From the NCBI RefSeq assembly GCF_029888045.1, contig NZ_JARXRN010000016.1, forward strand, positions 387,159 to 451,158: a stretch of 64,000 bases of DNA. The letters are read 5' to 3'. A model generated the notes under the pieces. The model was not told the DNA's origin. It made no database searches and was given only the letters and a program-made list of their open reading frames with translations. The stretch's first letter is position 1; every line of letters starts with the position of its first letter. This stretch comes from Luteimonas rhizosphaericola (lineage in GTDB: Bacteria; Pseudomonadota; Gammaproteobacteria; Xanthomonadales; Xanthomonadaceae). Positions 25,284 to 35,677 of this stretch are shown one piece after another. The translations under genes were made by a program, and so were the position numbers.

Positions 25284-26009
25284 ATGCGCCTGACTGCGTT
25301 CCGCCCCCCGTCCTCGTGCGTGCTCGCCCTGCTCCTGCTGCTGGCCGCAGGTTGCCGGCCTGCGCCCACGCCCGAGCCTCCCGCCGCGGCGCCACCCGCC
25401 ACGCCATCGGCGCCGGCCGCCGTAACGACGCCGCCCCTGCCCGACACCGCCTCGGCGCGCTTCCGCTGCGGCGACACGCTGGTCTCGGCACGCTTCGACA
25501 ACACCGCCGGACAGGTCACCCTGTCGACCGGACTGCGCCAGGTGCAGCTGCCGCAGGCGATGGCGGCCTCCGGCGCCCGCTACGCCGACGCCACCGGCAA
25601 CGAGTTCTGGAACAAGGGCGACGAGGCGACGCTGACGCTGGACGGCGCGGCGTCCACCTGCCGGAGCACCGAGGAGGTCTCGCCGTGGGACGAGGCCCGT
25701 GAGCGCGGCGTCCGCTTCCGCGGGCTGGGCACGGAGCCGTTCTGGTCGCTCGAGGTCGATGGCGGCGAACGGCCGTCGATCAGCCTGGCGCTGGACATGG
25801 GCGAGCGCACGCTGGTGGTGGCCGAGGCCGGCCCGCTCGCGTCGGGCGAGGGTTTCGCCGGTCGGGCCGAGGACGGCAGCCAGGTGGTGCTGCGCATCGT
25901 CCGCGGCGACTGCAGCGACGGCATGAGCGACCAGGTCTATCCGGCCTCGGTCGAACTGGGTGTGGGGGACCAGGTGTATCGCGGCTGCGGCGCCTTTCTG
26001 CAGGAGTGA
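25284..26009 (+). CDS. MliC-domain lipoprotein fused to COG3650-type domain
   Basis: A 241-aa lipoprotein with signal LALLLLLAAGC (lipidated C25), then a Pro/Ala-rich linker up to about residue 55. Residues 57-120 resemble MliC/PliC, membrane-bound inhibitors of c-type lysozyme, with FRCGDTLVSARFD, a central beta-rich stretch and GNEFWNKGDEATLTLDG. Residues 135-240 match the COG3650 group: FRGLGTEPFWSLEV, SLALDMGERTLV and CSDGMSDQVYP. Both halves keep cysteines that could form disulfides in the envelope. It is in the same direction as the M14 gene, 89 bp downstream, and may be co-transcribed with it. Lysozyme inhibition is inferred from the domain alone. Confidence 0.78.
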   Translation: MRLTAFRPPSSCVLALLLLLAAGCRPAPTPEPPAAAPPATPSAPAAVTTPPLPDTASARFRCGDTLVSARFDNTAGQVTLSTGLRQVQLPQAMAASGARYADATGNEFWNKGDEATLTLDGAASTCRSTEEVSPWDEARERGVRFRGLGTEPFWSLEVDGGERPSISLALDMGERTLVVAEAGPLASGEGFAGRAEDGSQVVLRIVRGDCSDGMSDQVYPASVELGVGDQVYRGCGAFLQE

Positions 26010-26137
26010 GCGGCGCCGGAGCGCGGCCCCGGCCGGATGCGCAGATCGGCGCGGCGGCAACGCGCGGCACCCGACGGACCGGTCCCGCCCGCCACGGGCG
26101 TGAACCGTAAGCCGGGATGCCCCTGTGCGGCCGCTAC

Positions 26138-26160
26138 GCGGCGCAGTAAGCTTGCGCCGC
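26138..26160 (+). other. Hairpin in the leader of the 33-aa gene
   Basis: The arms GCGGCGCA (26138-26145) and TGCGCCGC (26153-26160) surround a 7-nt loop and end 19 nt before the ATG at 26180. It could affect translation or be part of the end of the preceding lipoprotein gene. No function is shown by sequence alone. Confidence 0.4.
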
Positions 26161-26179
26161 CAACCACCGGGAGACCGCC

Positions 26180-26281
26180 ATGGCCAAGAACCTGGACAAG
26201 CGCAAGGAAGACAAGAAGAAGCCGGAAAAGTCGCTGAAGGAAAAGCGAGCGGCGAAGAAGGAAAAGAAGGCCGGCAAGTAG
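26180..26281 (+). CDS. Lysine-rich 33-aa protein
   Basis: The product has 14 lysines, 2 arginines and only 6 acidic residues in 33 positions, so it is strongly basic. It begins MAKNLDKRKEDKKKPEKSLK and ends in KKAGK. It would be helical or disordered and may bind nucleic acid or the ribosome. I recognise no family. A GGGAG ribosome-binding site precedes the ATG. The stop codon TAG (26279-26281) lies in the loop and first base of the right arm of a rho-independent terminator. Reality as a gene is supported by the ribosome-binding site, the terminator at its exact end and the A-rich codon run unlike the surrounding GC-rich intergenic DNA. Confidence 0.72.
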   Translation: MAKNLDKRKEDKKKPEKSLKEKRAAKKEKKAGK

Positions 26282-26295
26282 CCGGCCTTCTTTTT
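26266..26295. terminator. Rho-independent terminator overlapping a stop codon
   Basis: GAAGGCCGGC (26266-26275) and GCCGGCCTTC (26281-26290) pair perfectly across AAGTA, followed by TTTTT. On the other strand the stem is followed by TTTTCC, so it can also stop leftward transcription. The left arm encodes the last lysine-glycine codons of the 33-aa gene. Confidence 0.9.
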
Positions 26296-26474
26296 GCGGG
26301 CGGTCCCGGAGTCGGAAGCGCACGCTGCCCGGCGCGCCGACAGCCGCGCGCACCGGTTCCGGCGCCGGTTTGCGGCCATGCAGTGCGGGGACGCTGCCGG
26401 CCCTGTCGCCATCCGACGCGCGGGGCGCGGGTGATCGGGGTCGGAGCGGCGCATCGCCCGCGCGCGCGGGTCGC

Positions 26475-28076
26475 TCAGGAACTGCAGGACAGCATCGAGC
26501 ACCCCGCCCGCGTGCGCGCCCACTCCGGGCGCTTCGCGGCGAACGCTTCGCGGCCCGGCTGGTCGTCGCAGGGCCGGCGCACGACGTCCAGCAGCTCCGC
26601 GACACCCGCATCGTCGCCCGCCTCCGCGCGGTCGATCGCCTGCTGGGCGAGGTAGTTGCGCAGCACGTATCGCGGATTCGCCGCTGCCATGCGGGCACGG
26701 CGGCCGGCGGCGTCGAGCGGGTCTCGCGACAGCCGCTGCGCATAGGCCTGCAGCCAGGCCTCCAGCGCCGGCGCGTGCGCCTCGCGCAGCGCCGTATCGT
26801 AGAACGCGTCGGCCAGCACGTCGGCGGAGGGATGCGCCGGATCGACATCGGCCAGCGCGCGGAAGCCCAGCGTCATGTCGACCCGCGCGGCCTGCATCAG
26901 GGACTGCAGCCGCTGCATGAGCTCCACGTCGCTGTCCTCGCACCCCACCAGCCCCAGCTTGCGCGCGATCGTGTCGCGTTCGGCCTGCACGTAGGCGTCG
27001 GCGTAGCGGTCCAGACCCGCCTGCAGCGGCGCGGCATCGTCGAACAGCGGCGAGAGCGCCTGCGCCAGCCGCGCCAGGTTCCAGTGCGCCACCCGCGGCT
27101 GCCAGCCGAAGCGGTAGCGCCGGCCCTGCGCATCGGTGGTGTTGGGCGTCCAGTCCGGATCGTAGTCGTCGATCCACCCGTAGGGCCCGTAGTCGATGGT
27201 CAGGCCCAGGATCGACATGTTGTCGGTGTTGAGCACGCCGTGCACGAAGCCCACCCGCATCCAGCCCGCGACCAGCCGCGCGGTGCGTTCGCAGACCTCG
27301 GCGAACCACGCCGCGTAGCGCTCCGGGGTGAAGGCGCCGCGCCGCTGCAGCGCCTCCAGCGGCGCGTCGTCGCCGCCGTCGAACAGGTGCGGGAAGTCGC
27401 GCCGGATGCAGACATCCGCCAGCTGGCGCAGCAGCGCCGTGTCGCCACGCGCGGACGGCAGCTCGAAATGGCCGAAACGCAGGAACGAGGGCGCGACCCG
27501 GCACACGACCGCGCCGGGCTCGGCCTGCGGCCGGCCGTCGTAGAACATGTCGCGCACCACCGTTTCGCCGGTGGCCACCAGACAGAGCGCGCGCGTGGTC
27601 GGGATGCCCAGGTGGTGCATCGCCTCGCTGCACAGGAACTCGCGCACCGACGAGCGCAGGACGGCGCGTCCGTCGGCGGTGCGTGAATACGGCGTGAGCC
27701 CGGCCCCCTTCAGCTGCAGCTCGCGGCGCGCGCCGCCGGGCAGCACCGCTTCGCCCAGCGTGATCGCGCGGCCATCGCCCAGCTGCCCCGCCCAGTGGCC
27801 GAACTGGTGGCCGCCGTAGTTGGTCGCGAACGGGTCCATGCCGGGCAGCAGGGCGTTGCCGCCGAAGACATCGGCGAAGGCAGACGCGCGCACCTCGTCA
27901 TCCGACCAGCCCAGCTCCGCCGCCATCTCGCGCGAATGCGCGACCAGCCGCGGCGCCGCCACCGGGGTGGGCTGGACCCGCGACCAGGCTGCCTGCACCT
28001 GCCGCGGACGCGGACCGGACTCCGGATCCCCCGGAAGTTCGCGCAGCAGGACGTTGTCGAAACGCGGGGCGTGCAT
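26475..28076 (-). CDS. selO: Protein adenylyltransferase SelO
   Basis: A pseudokinase-fold enzyme of 533 aa that transfers AMP from ATP to protein Ser, Thr or Tyr residues and protects against oxidative stress. Characteristic segments are [23 protein letters not shown] near 70-95, [22 protein letters not shown] near 135 and [15 protein letters not shown] near 245, which holds the active-site Asp/Asn. The protein ends CSMLSCSS. C531 is the position of selenocysteine in animal SelO, so this is the cysteine form, as in E. coli YdiU. ATG 28076 is chosen because the longer in-frame version adds an unrelated Arg/Pro-rich stretch. It is divergent from the DEAD-box helicase gene. Confidence 0.93.
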   Translation of the reverse strand: MHAPRFDNVLLRELPGDPESGPRPRQVQAAWSRVQPTPVAAPRLVAHSREMAAELGWSDDEVRASAFADVFGGNALLPGMDPFATNYGGHQFGHWAGQLGDGRAITLGEAVLPGGARRELQLKGAGLTPYSRTADGRAVLRSSVREFLCSEAMHHLGIPTTRALCLVATGETVVRDMFYDGRPQAEPGAVVCRVAPSFLRFGHFELPSARGDTALLRQLADVCIRRDFPHLFDGGDDAPLEALQRRGAFTPERYAAWFAEVCERTARLVAGWMRVGFVHGVLNTDNMSILGLTIDYGPYGWIDDYDPDWTPNTTDAQGRRYRFGWQPRVAHWNLARLAQALSPLFDDAAPLQAGLDRYADAYVQAERDTIARKLGLVGCEDSDVELMQRLQSLMQAARVDMTLGFRALADVDPAHPSADVLADAFYDTALREAHAPALEAWLQAYAQRLSRDPLDAAGRRARMAAANPRYVLRNYLAQQAIDRAEAGDDAGVAELLDVVRRPCDDQPGREAFAAKRPEWARTRAGCSMLSCSS

Positions 28077-28308
28077 CGTCAGCACCACGCGCCGCGCAAT
28101 GCGGCGGCGCGGCCATCGGCGGAGACGCCGGGCGCGTGCGGCAGGTCCGGCAGGTCCGGCAGGTTCGACTGGAGGCGCATGCGGGGGCGGGACGGCAAAA
28201 CCCGATGGTAACGGGCGCCCGGTCGCCGGCGCGCGACGGCGGCCCGGCGGCGCGGCGCGTACACTGTGTCCCCCCTTTTTTCCGAGACCGGCGCCGCCCG
28301 GACCCGCC

Positions 28309-30240
<1,932 letters not shown>

Positions 30241-30556
30241 CGCGAGGACGCCCTTGCGGCCTGGTGCAGCGCACGGGCCGTTGGACGCGTGAGCCCGCGG
30301 CTGCGCCGCCGTCGCCGTTGGGCACCTTCCACCCGTGACGGGCGCACTGCCCAGCACGCGGCGGCAGGAACGCTCAAAAGTCCCTTGGGAAGCGGCACCC
30401 AGTCGCCGACCCGGAGCCGGTGCGATGCTTCGCGCCCGGCCAGGCGATCGCGTCCTGCCTGAAGATCGACGCCCACCCTGATGCGTTCCGGACCCCGATC
30501 CGGTCCGCGTTCGTCACAGCCGCAACCGCGTGGTTCCGCTGCGCGCGATCGCTTCC
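30241..30556. other. Intergenic region without visible gene
   Basis: No gene, ribosome-binding site plus ORF, or strong terminator is visible. A near-palindrome CCGGACCCCGATCCGGTCCG at 30488-30507 is the only structure seen. The segment ends at the -10-like hexamer of the next gene. Confidence 0.6.
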
Positions 30557-30562
30557 TAGAAT
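30557..30562 (+). promoter_or_regulatory. -10 hexamer directly before the glutamine amidotransferase start
   Basis: TAGAAT ends 6 nt before the ATG at 30569, so a normal start site would fall at or near the A of the ATG, giving a leaderless transcript. The -35 region (TTCCGC at 30534-30539, 17-bp spacing) is weak. Confidence 0.4.
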
Positions 30563-30568
30563 CGCGCC

Positions 30569-31327
30569 ATGCCCCGCATCCTCGTCTTCCAGCACGTGGC
30601 GGCCGAACCGCTCGGCACCCTCGACCCGCTGATCCGCCGCCGCGGCCACCGCATCCGCTTCGTCAATTTCGAGCGCGATCCCGATGCGCAGCCCAGCGTC
30701 GACCGCTACCAGGGGCTGGTCGTGCTCGGCGGCCCGATGAACGTGCAGGACCAGGCCACGCGCCCGCACCTGCGCACCGAGCTGGCCGCGATCGAACGCA
30801 TGCTCGGACAGGGCAAGCCGGTGCTCGGCATCTGCCTGGGCGCGCAGTTGCTGGCGCACGCGCTGGGCGCGCCGGTGAAACGCCACCACGTGCCCGAGAT
30901 CGGCTGGTACCGGCTGCGCGCCACGGACGCCGGCCGGGCCGATCCGGTGCTCGCACCGCTGGGGGAGGAGGCGCCGGTGTTCCAGTGGCACGGCCACCAC
31001 TTCGAGATCCCGCGCACCGCCACGCACCTGGCGCGCAGCGACACCTGCGAACAGCAGGCCTTCCGCTGGGGCGAGAAGGCCTACGGCTTCCAGTTCCATC
31101 TGGAGATGGACGAGCCGCTGATCGAACGCTGGCTCGCCACGCCGGGCTACCGCGCCGAGCTGGAGCGCCGCGAGGGCCTGCACGACGAGGCCGCGATCCG
31201 CGCCCATACCCGCGAGCACATCGCGGCGATGCAGGCCGGCGCCGACGCGGTGTTCAACAACTTCCTCGACCTGGTCGGGCGTCCGGACCGGCGCATCGCC
31301 CTGCCCTCGCGCGAGTTCGGCGAATAG
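30569..31327 (+). CDS. Class I glutamine amidotransferase (GMP synthase-like)
   Basis: A stand-alone class I GATase of 252 aa. The nucleophile is C89 in GICLGAQLLA, and H177 and E179 in FQFHLEM complete the triad. The start MPRILVFQHVAAEPLGT and the LVVLGGPMNV strand are typical of the group of GMP-synthase-like proteins that lack a synthase domain, often annotated only as glutamine amidotransferase. A substrate cannot be named; gamma-glutamyl compound hydrolysis is one option. It has no ribosome-binding site, consistent with the leaderless arrangement. It is convergent with the small membrane protein gene. Confidence 0.85.
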   Translation: MPRILVFQHVAAEPLGTLDPLIRRRGHRIRFVNFERDPDAQPSVDRYQGLVVLGGPMNVQDQATRPHLRTELAAIERMLGQGKPVLGICLGAQLLAHALGAPVKRHHVPEIGWYRLRATDAGRADPVLAPLGEEAPVFQWHGHHFEIPRTATHLARSDTCEQQAFRWGEKAYGFQFHLEMDEPLIERWLATPGYRAELERREGLHDEAAIRAHTREHIAAMQAGADAVFNNFLDLVGRPDRRIALPSREFGE

Positions 31328-31411
31328 GCGCCAGACGGTCCCGCCGCAAGGCGGACGACGGGCGCGAGCCGGCTCGGACGGGCAGATGCACGACTGCGGC
31401 AGCCGCCGTCC

Positions 31412-31831
31412 TCACGCAAGCCCGGCCGACGCGACGCGACGCGCACGCAGCCCGAACCAGCCCAGTTCGGCGAAGGCCAGCACCGCCAGCGCCTGCGCCA
31501 GCACGAAGGCGACACCGACCGCACTCGGCCGCCAGGCGCCGCCGAAGGCCACCCACGCGCTGGCCACGACCCACGCCAGGTTGACCGCGACCACCGCCGC
31601 GACCCAGCGACGCGGCGGCGCCTCGCGCCGCGAGAGGCCGTAGACCAGCGCCACGAACGGCAGCAGCGCGACGCCGGCACCGCGCAGCAGGCCAGCGGGC
31701 AGGGCCAGCACGGGGGCGAGCACGTCGGCCGCGGCGACCAGCAGCGCCGCCGTGGCGCCGGAGGCGACCGCGTCGAGCAGCAGCACGCGGGGCAGGAAAC
31801 GGGGGTGGGCGGTCATCTGGCGCAGGCGCAT
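31412..31831 (-). CDS. Four-helix hypothetical membrane protein
   Basis: I do not recognise a specific family. The 139-aa product has four predicted membrane spans: about 18-42, 50-66, 76-94 and 104-125, with short loops and a basic C-terminus (LRARRVASAGLA). Ala, Val and Leu make up most of it. The start at 31831 is set by an AGGAG ribosome-binding site (GAGGAGATCGCC). It is divergent from an HTH regulator, and a perfect palindromic operator-like site lies between them, so it is the likely regulatory target. Confidence 0.75.
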   Translation of the reverse strand: MRLRQMTAHPRFLPRVLLLDAVASGATAALLVAAADVLAPVLALPAGLLRGAGVALLPFVALVYGLSRREAPPRRWVAAVVAVNLAWVVASAWVAFGGAWRPSAVGVAFVLAQALAVLAFAELGWFGLRARRVASAGLA

Positions 31832-31892
31832 GGCGATCTCCTCGGTCTGGACGGGTTGCGGACAGGCTGCGCGGCGCGGGTCGCGACCGCGA

Positions 31893-31907
31893 TTACCTGC
31901 CAGGTAA
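31893..31907. promoter_or_regulatory. Operator-like palindrome between HTH regulator and membrane gene
   Basis: TTACCTGCCAGGTAA is a perfect 7-bp inverted repeat with one central base, in the 100-bp divergent intergenic region. Its size and position fit a dimeric HTH regulator site for autoregulation and control of the divergent gene. No experimental support is visible. Confidence 0.6.
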
Positions 31908-31931
31908 GCGCCGTGCGGCGCGCGGGCGGCT

Positions 31932-32777
31932 ATGGTGTCGCCCATGCAACCGCACACCCACGCGCTTCCCGACGTCGGTGCCCAGCTGCGCACGTGGCGC
32001 CAGCGCCGGCACCTGTCCCAGCTCGACCTCGCCGGCCTGGCCGACATGTCCACCCGCCACCTGAGCTTCGTCGAAACCGGACGCTCGCTGCCCAGCCGGG
32101 CGATGCTGCTGCGGCTGTCGGACCGGCTCGAGGTGCCGCTGCGCGAACGCAACGCGCTGTTCGTGGCCGCGGGCTATGCGCCGGTCTACAGCGAGCGGCG
32201 CATCGACGATCCCGCGCTCGACCAGGCGCGGGAGGCGATCGAACTGGTGTTGCGCGCCCACGAGCCGTACCCGGCGCTGGCCGTCGACCGTCACTGGCGG
32301 CTGCAGGCAGCCAACCGTGCGCTGGCGCCGCTGCTGGCCGGCGTCGCGCCGCACCTGCTCGAACCGCCCGTCAACGTGCTGCGGCTGAGCCTGCACCCGG
32401 GGGGGGTCGCGCCGCGGATCGTCAACCTTGGCCAGTGGCGCGCCCACCTGCTGCACCGCCTGCGCCAGCAGGTGGCGGCGACCGGGGACCCGGTGCTGGT
32501 GGCGCTGGAGGCCGAGCTGTCGGCCTACCCTGCCCCCGACCACGACGAGACGCCGGACGCGAACGCCGTCGTGGTGCCGATGCGCATCCACTCCGCGCTG
32601 GGCGAACTCGCCTTCCTCAGCACCACCACCGTGTTCGGGACGCCGGTGGCGGTGACCCTGTCGGAACTGGCGATCGAATCGTTCTTTCCGGCCGATGCGC
32701 ACACCGCCGAGGTACTGCGCAGCGCCGCGTTCGCGGACGCGATCGCGGCGAGTCCCTTCCTGCCGCCGGGCGCCTGA
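31932..32777 (+). CDS. XRE-family HTH regulator with MmyB-like ligand-binding domain
   Basis: A 281-aa transcription factor. The N-terminal helix-turn-helix (about 15-70) reads GAQLRTWRQRRHLSQLDLAG and then STRHLSFVETGRS, the pattern of MmyB-type regulators. The C-terminal domain (about 95-265) is the PAS-like MmyB domain (ALAVDRHWRLQAANRALAPLL) thought to bind fatty-acid-like ligands. Such regulators often control a divergent oxidoreductase. Here the divergent gene is a small membrane protein. The start could be 31932 or 31944, since neither has a clear ribosome-binding site. Confidence 0.87.
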   Translation: MVSPMQPHTHALPDVGAQLRTWRQRRHLSQLDLAGLADMSTRHLSFVETGRSLPSRAMLLRLSDRLEVPLRERNALFVAAGYAPVYSERRIDDPALDQAREAIELVLRAHEPYPALAVDRHWRLQAANRALAPLLAGVAPHLLEPPVNVLRLSLHPGGVAPRIVNLGQWRAHLLHRLRQQVAATGDPVLVALEAELSAYPAPDHDETPDANAVVVPMRIHSALGELAFLSTTTVFGTPVAVTLSELAIESFFPADAHTAEVLRSAAFADAIAASPFLPPGA

Positions 32778-32908
32778 ACGCTTCGGCGAGGTGACGCAGG
32801 ACCACGTCGCATCGCCGGCGCCAGCGCGCGCGGCCCACCGGACCGGAGCACGGTGTGCGAGCGCAGGCGCGCCGGGTGGATCGCACCGCCCGCGGGCGGT
32901 ATCGCGCG

Positions 32909-33319
32909 CTACCGGATCGGCTGCGGATCCGTCTCGGGAGCGGACGGCAGCGGTTCTTCCAGCGGCCCGGGGCCGGATCCAGGCGCGGCCTCCGGCTCCG
33001 GCAGCGGCGCCACCTCAGGCGACGGCTCGGGCGCGACCACCCGCTCGATCACCCCGTCCACCACCTGGTCGGCGACGCGACCCGCCACCTCGCCGGCCAC
33101 CGACGACGGCTGCAGTACCTCCTCGATGCGGCGACCGCCGAAGTCCGGGCCCAGCACGTAGACAAGTTCCGATACGGTCGGCCAGCCCATGTGCGGGGCC
33201 AGGAACCAGTACGCCCCCACCAGCGCCAGCACGAAGAACACGATCTTCAGCAACGCCCCGACCAGCTTGTAGGCCAGGTACGCGCCGAGCACCAGCAGTA
33301 CCAGCCCCAGCCAGCTCAT
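32909..33319 (-). CDS. Small membrane protein with acidic Pro-rich tail
   Basis: A 136-aa product I do not recognise. Two hydrophobic segments lie at about 2-17 and 25-43 (LGLVLLVLGAYLAYKLV and KIVFFVLALVGAYWFL). A short soluble region with GPDFGGRRIEEVLQ follows, and then a tail from about 95 that is rich in Pro and Glu. It overlaps trhO by four bases (ATGA), so it is translated with that gene. No signal peptide or lipobox. Function unknown; membrane protein with cytoplasmic or periplasmic Pro-rich arm. Confidence 0.7.
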   Translation of the reverse strand: MSWLGLVLLVLGAYLAYKLVGALLKIVFFVLALVGAYWFLAPHMGWPTVSELVYVLGPDFGGRRIEEVLQPSSVAGEVAGRVADQVVDGVIERVVAPEPSPEVAPLPEPEAAPGSGPGPLEEPLPSAPETDPQPIR

Positions 33320-34098
33320 GCGGCCTGCACTCCTGCGGTCGCGGGCACGGTCACGGGATCCGCGCCGCCGGCCAGCGGGCGCAGGCAGGCATCGAGCGCG
33401 ACCCGGTCGTCGAACACGAAGCAGCCGCCCTCGAAGCCCTCGCCGCCCACGGCCTCGAAATAGCCGAGGATCCCGCCGTCGAGCTGCAGCACGTGGTCGA
33501 GGCCGCTGGCGCGCATCCACGGCGCGGCCTTCTCGCAGCGGATGCCGCCGGTGCAGTAGCTGACCACGGTGGCGCCGGCGAGCGCGGCGCGGTGCGGTTC
33601 GAGCGCGGCGGGCAGGTCGGTGAAGTTGTCGATCGGCAGCGTGAGCGCGCCGGCGAAGCGACCATACGCGGTCTCCTCGCGGTTGCGGGTGTCGAGCAGC
33701 ACCAGCCGCCGGCCGTCGTCGTCGTGGCCCTGGCGCAGCCAGCGCGCCAGCACCTGGGGCGCGACCGCGGGCGCGCGACCGGCGCGCAGCGGCGAGGCCT
33801 CGTCGCGGCGGAAACTGATGATCTCGCGCTTGAGCTTCACCTTCAGCCGCGCGAACGGGACCGCATCGCTCCAGCTGTCCTTGACCTCGATCGCGGCGAA
33901 GCGCGGATCCGCGCGCAGGCGCTGCAGGAAGGCCCCGACCGCCGTGTCGGCGCCGGCCAGGAACAGGTTCACCCCTTCCGGGGCCACCAGCACGGTCCCG
34001 CGCAGCGCGCCGGCTTCGGCCCAGGCGCGCAGGTCGGCGGCCAGGGCCGGCGGGTCGGCGACCTCGACGAAGCGGTAGGCGGCGATGTTGCGGATCAT
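33316..34098 (-). CDS. trhO: tRNA uridine(34) hydroxylase TrhO
   Basis: An oxygen-dependent tRNA-modifying enzyme (YceA family) of 260 aa that hydroxylates U34 in the pathway to 5-oxyacetyluridine derivatives. The N-terminal acylphosphatase-like domain (about 1-95) includes GTVLVAPEGVNLFLAG. The rhodanese domain contains CTGGIRCEKA with C182 as the reactive cysteine and C188 conserved, followed by GLDHVLQLDGGILGYFE. Slightly shorter than the E. coli protein (350 aa), which has an extra C-terminal part, but like many bacterial TrhO. The start ATG 34098 avoids the upstream antisense extension. Coupled by ATGA overlap to the small membrane protein gene. Confidence 0.9.
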   Translation of the reverse strand: MIRNIAAYRFVEVADPPALAADLRAWAEAGALRGTVLVAPEGVNLFLAGADTAVGAFLQRLRADPRFAAIEVKDSWSDAVPFARLKVKLKREIISFRRDEASPLRAGRAPAVAPQVLARWLRQGHDDDGRRLVLLDTRNREETAYGRFAGALTLPIDNFTDLPAALEPHRAALAGATVVSYCTGGIRCEKAAPWMRASGLDHVLQLDGGILGYFEAVGGEGFEGGCFVFDDRVALDACLRPLAGGADPVTVPATAGVQAA

Positions 34099-34126
34099 GG
34101 CGCCATTGTAGGGGCCGGGCGCGACC

Positions 34127-35677
34127 CTACTCGTGGTGGTCGCGCACGAAGCGGTCGAGCAGGCGCACGCCGAAGGCCGACGCGCCCTCGGGCACGGTGG
34201 GATCGGCGCTGTCGTTCCAGTCCGCGCCGGCGATGTCCAGGTGCGCCCAGGGCAGCGCGCGATCGACCCATTCGCCGATGAAGTAGGCGCCGATCCCCGC
34301 GCCGGGCGAGCCGCCGCCGTTGCGCAGGTCGGCGATCGGCGACTCCAGGCGCTTGCCGTACTCGTCGCGCAGCGGCAGGCGCCAGAGCGCTTCGCCGCTG
34401 GCCTCGCCCGCCGCCAGCAGCTGCGCGGCCAGCGCATCGTCGCGCGAGAACAGGCCGGCGTAGTCGCCGCCCAGCGCGGTGACCACCGCGCCGGTGAGCG
34501 TGGCCACGTCGACCACCAGCTTCGGCCGGTCCTGCCGCTGCACGTACCACAGCGCGTCGGTCAGCACCATGCGGCCCTCGGCGTCGGTGCTCATGATCTC
34601 GAAGGTCTTCCCGGACGCGGTGCGCACCACGTCGCCGGGTCGCGACGCGCTGCCCGAGGGCATGTTCTCGGCCAGCGCCGCCACCGCCACCGCGTTCACC
34701 GGCGCCTGGCGGCCGGCCAGCGCCAGCACCGTCGAGACCACCGTCGCCGCGCCGGTCATGTCGCCCTTCATCTGCCACATGTTGGTGTTGGGCTTGATCG
34801 AGATGCCGCCGCTGTCGAAGGTGATGCCCTTGCCGACGAACGCCAGCGGCGCCTCGCCGGCGGCGCCGCCGGCGTAGCGCACCAGCAGCAGCCGCGGCGG
34901 CCGCACGCTGCCCTGGCCGACGGCCAGGATCCCGCCCATGTCGAGCCTGCGCATGGCCGTCACGTCGAGCACCTCGAGCGTGAGCGGCAGTCCGCGCGCG
35001 GCGGTGCGCACCCGCTCGACGAACTCCTCGGGCCACAGCGCATTGCCCGGTTCGGTCGACAGGTCGCGGGCGAAGGCGACCGCCTCGGCCACCGGCTGCC
35101 ACTGCGCGCGATACGCCGAACCGGCCGCGGCGCCTTCGCGGGTGCGGATCGCCAGCGTCCCCGGGGCGGCGTCGGCCGGCGCGTCCTCATCCGGCTTCGA
35201 CCGGTACTTGTCGAAGCGGTACTGGCCGATCGCCGCGCCGAACGCGAGATGCGACGCGGCGCCGGCCTCGTCGCCGTCCCATACCAGGTCGACACGCGGC
35301 GTGCGGTGCTTGCCGAACGCCTGCGCCACGCGGCCGCCGATGTCTTCCAGCTGCCGCGGCGACTGCGGCCCGGCTGCCCCGGTGCCGAGCACCAGCAACC
35401 GCTCGTAGCCGCCGAAGCCGCGCAGGTCGAGGCGGCTGTCGGCCTTGCCGCGGAAGCCGTCGGCCTCCGCGGCCCGCCGCAGCGCGCCACCGGTGCGCGC
35501 ATCGATGGCATCGAAGCTGCCGCCCGCGGGCAGGCCTTCGGCCACCGCGATCGCGATCGCGCCGCCTTCGGGCACCTGGTGCGCATCGAACGCCAGCGTG
35601 CGCTGGGCCCGCGCGTCGGACGGCCAGAGGGCCGCAAGGCAGACGAAAAACGCGAGCGCGAACCAGAATCTGGACAT
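34127..35677 (-). CDS. pepA: Exported leucyl aminopeptidase (M17)
   Basis: A 516-aa M17 peptidase with an unusual N-terminal signal peptide (WFALAFFVCLAALWPSDARAQ), so it is probably exported, unlike the cytoplasmic E. coli PepA. The two-metal active site is intact: VGKGITFDSGGISIKPNTNM near 283, with Lys and Asp ligands, and STDAEGRM near 362, where the usual NTDAEGR is STDAEGR. DIAGADWNDS near 485 marks the C-terminal part. It cleaves N-terminal residues and fits the peptide-use theme. It lies in the same direction as the APC permease gene upstream, 107 bp away. Confidence 0.93.
   Translation of the reverse strand: MSRFWFALAFFVCLAALWPSDARAQRTLAFDAHQVPEGGAIAIAVAEGLPAGGSFDAIDARTGGALRRAAEADGFRGKADSRLDLRGFGGYERLLVLGTGAAGPQSPRQLEDIGGRVAQAFGKHRTPRVDLVWDGDEAGAASHLAFGAAIGQYRFDKYRSKPDEDAPADAAPGTLAIRTREGAAAGSAYRAQWQPVAEAVAFARDLSTEPGNALWPEEFVERVRTAARGLPLTLEVLDVTAMRRLDMGGILAVGQGSVRPPRLLLVRYAGGAAGEAPLAFVGKGITFDSGGISIKPNTNMWQMKGDMTGAATVVSTVLALAGRQAPVNAVAVAALAENMPSGSASRPGDVVRTASGKTFEIMSTDAEGRMVLTDALWYVQRQDRPKLVVDVATLTGAVVTALGGDYAGLFSRDDALAAQLLAAGEASGEALWRLPLRDEYGKRLESPIADLRNGGGSPGAGIGAYFIGEWVDRALPWAHLDIAGADWNDSADPTVPEGASAFGVRLLDRFVRDHHE

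Noticed and set aside
33320-34090. Long open frames on the plus strand opposite trhO and pepA
   Set aside because: They follow codon positions of the leftward genes and encode His/Arg/Ala-rich sequence with no motif. The leftward genes have clear family signatures.
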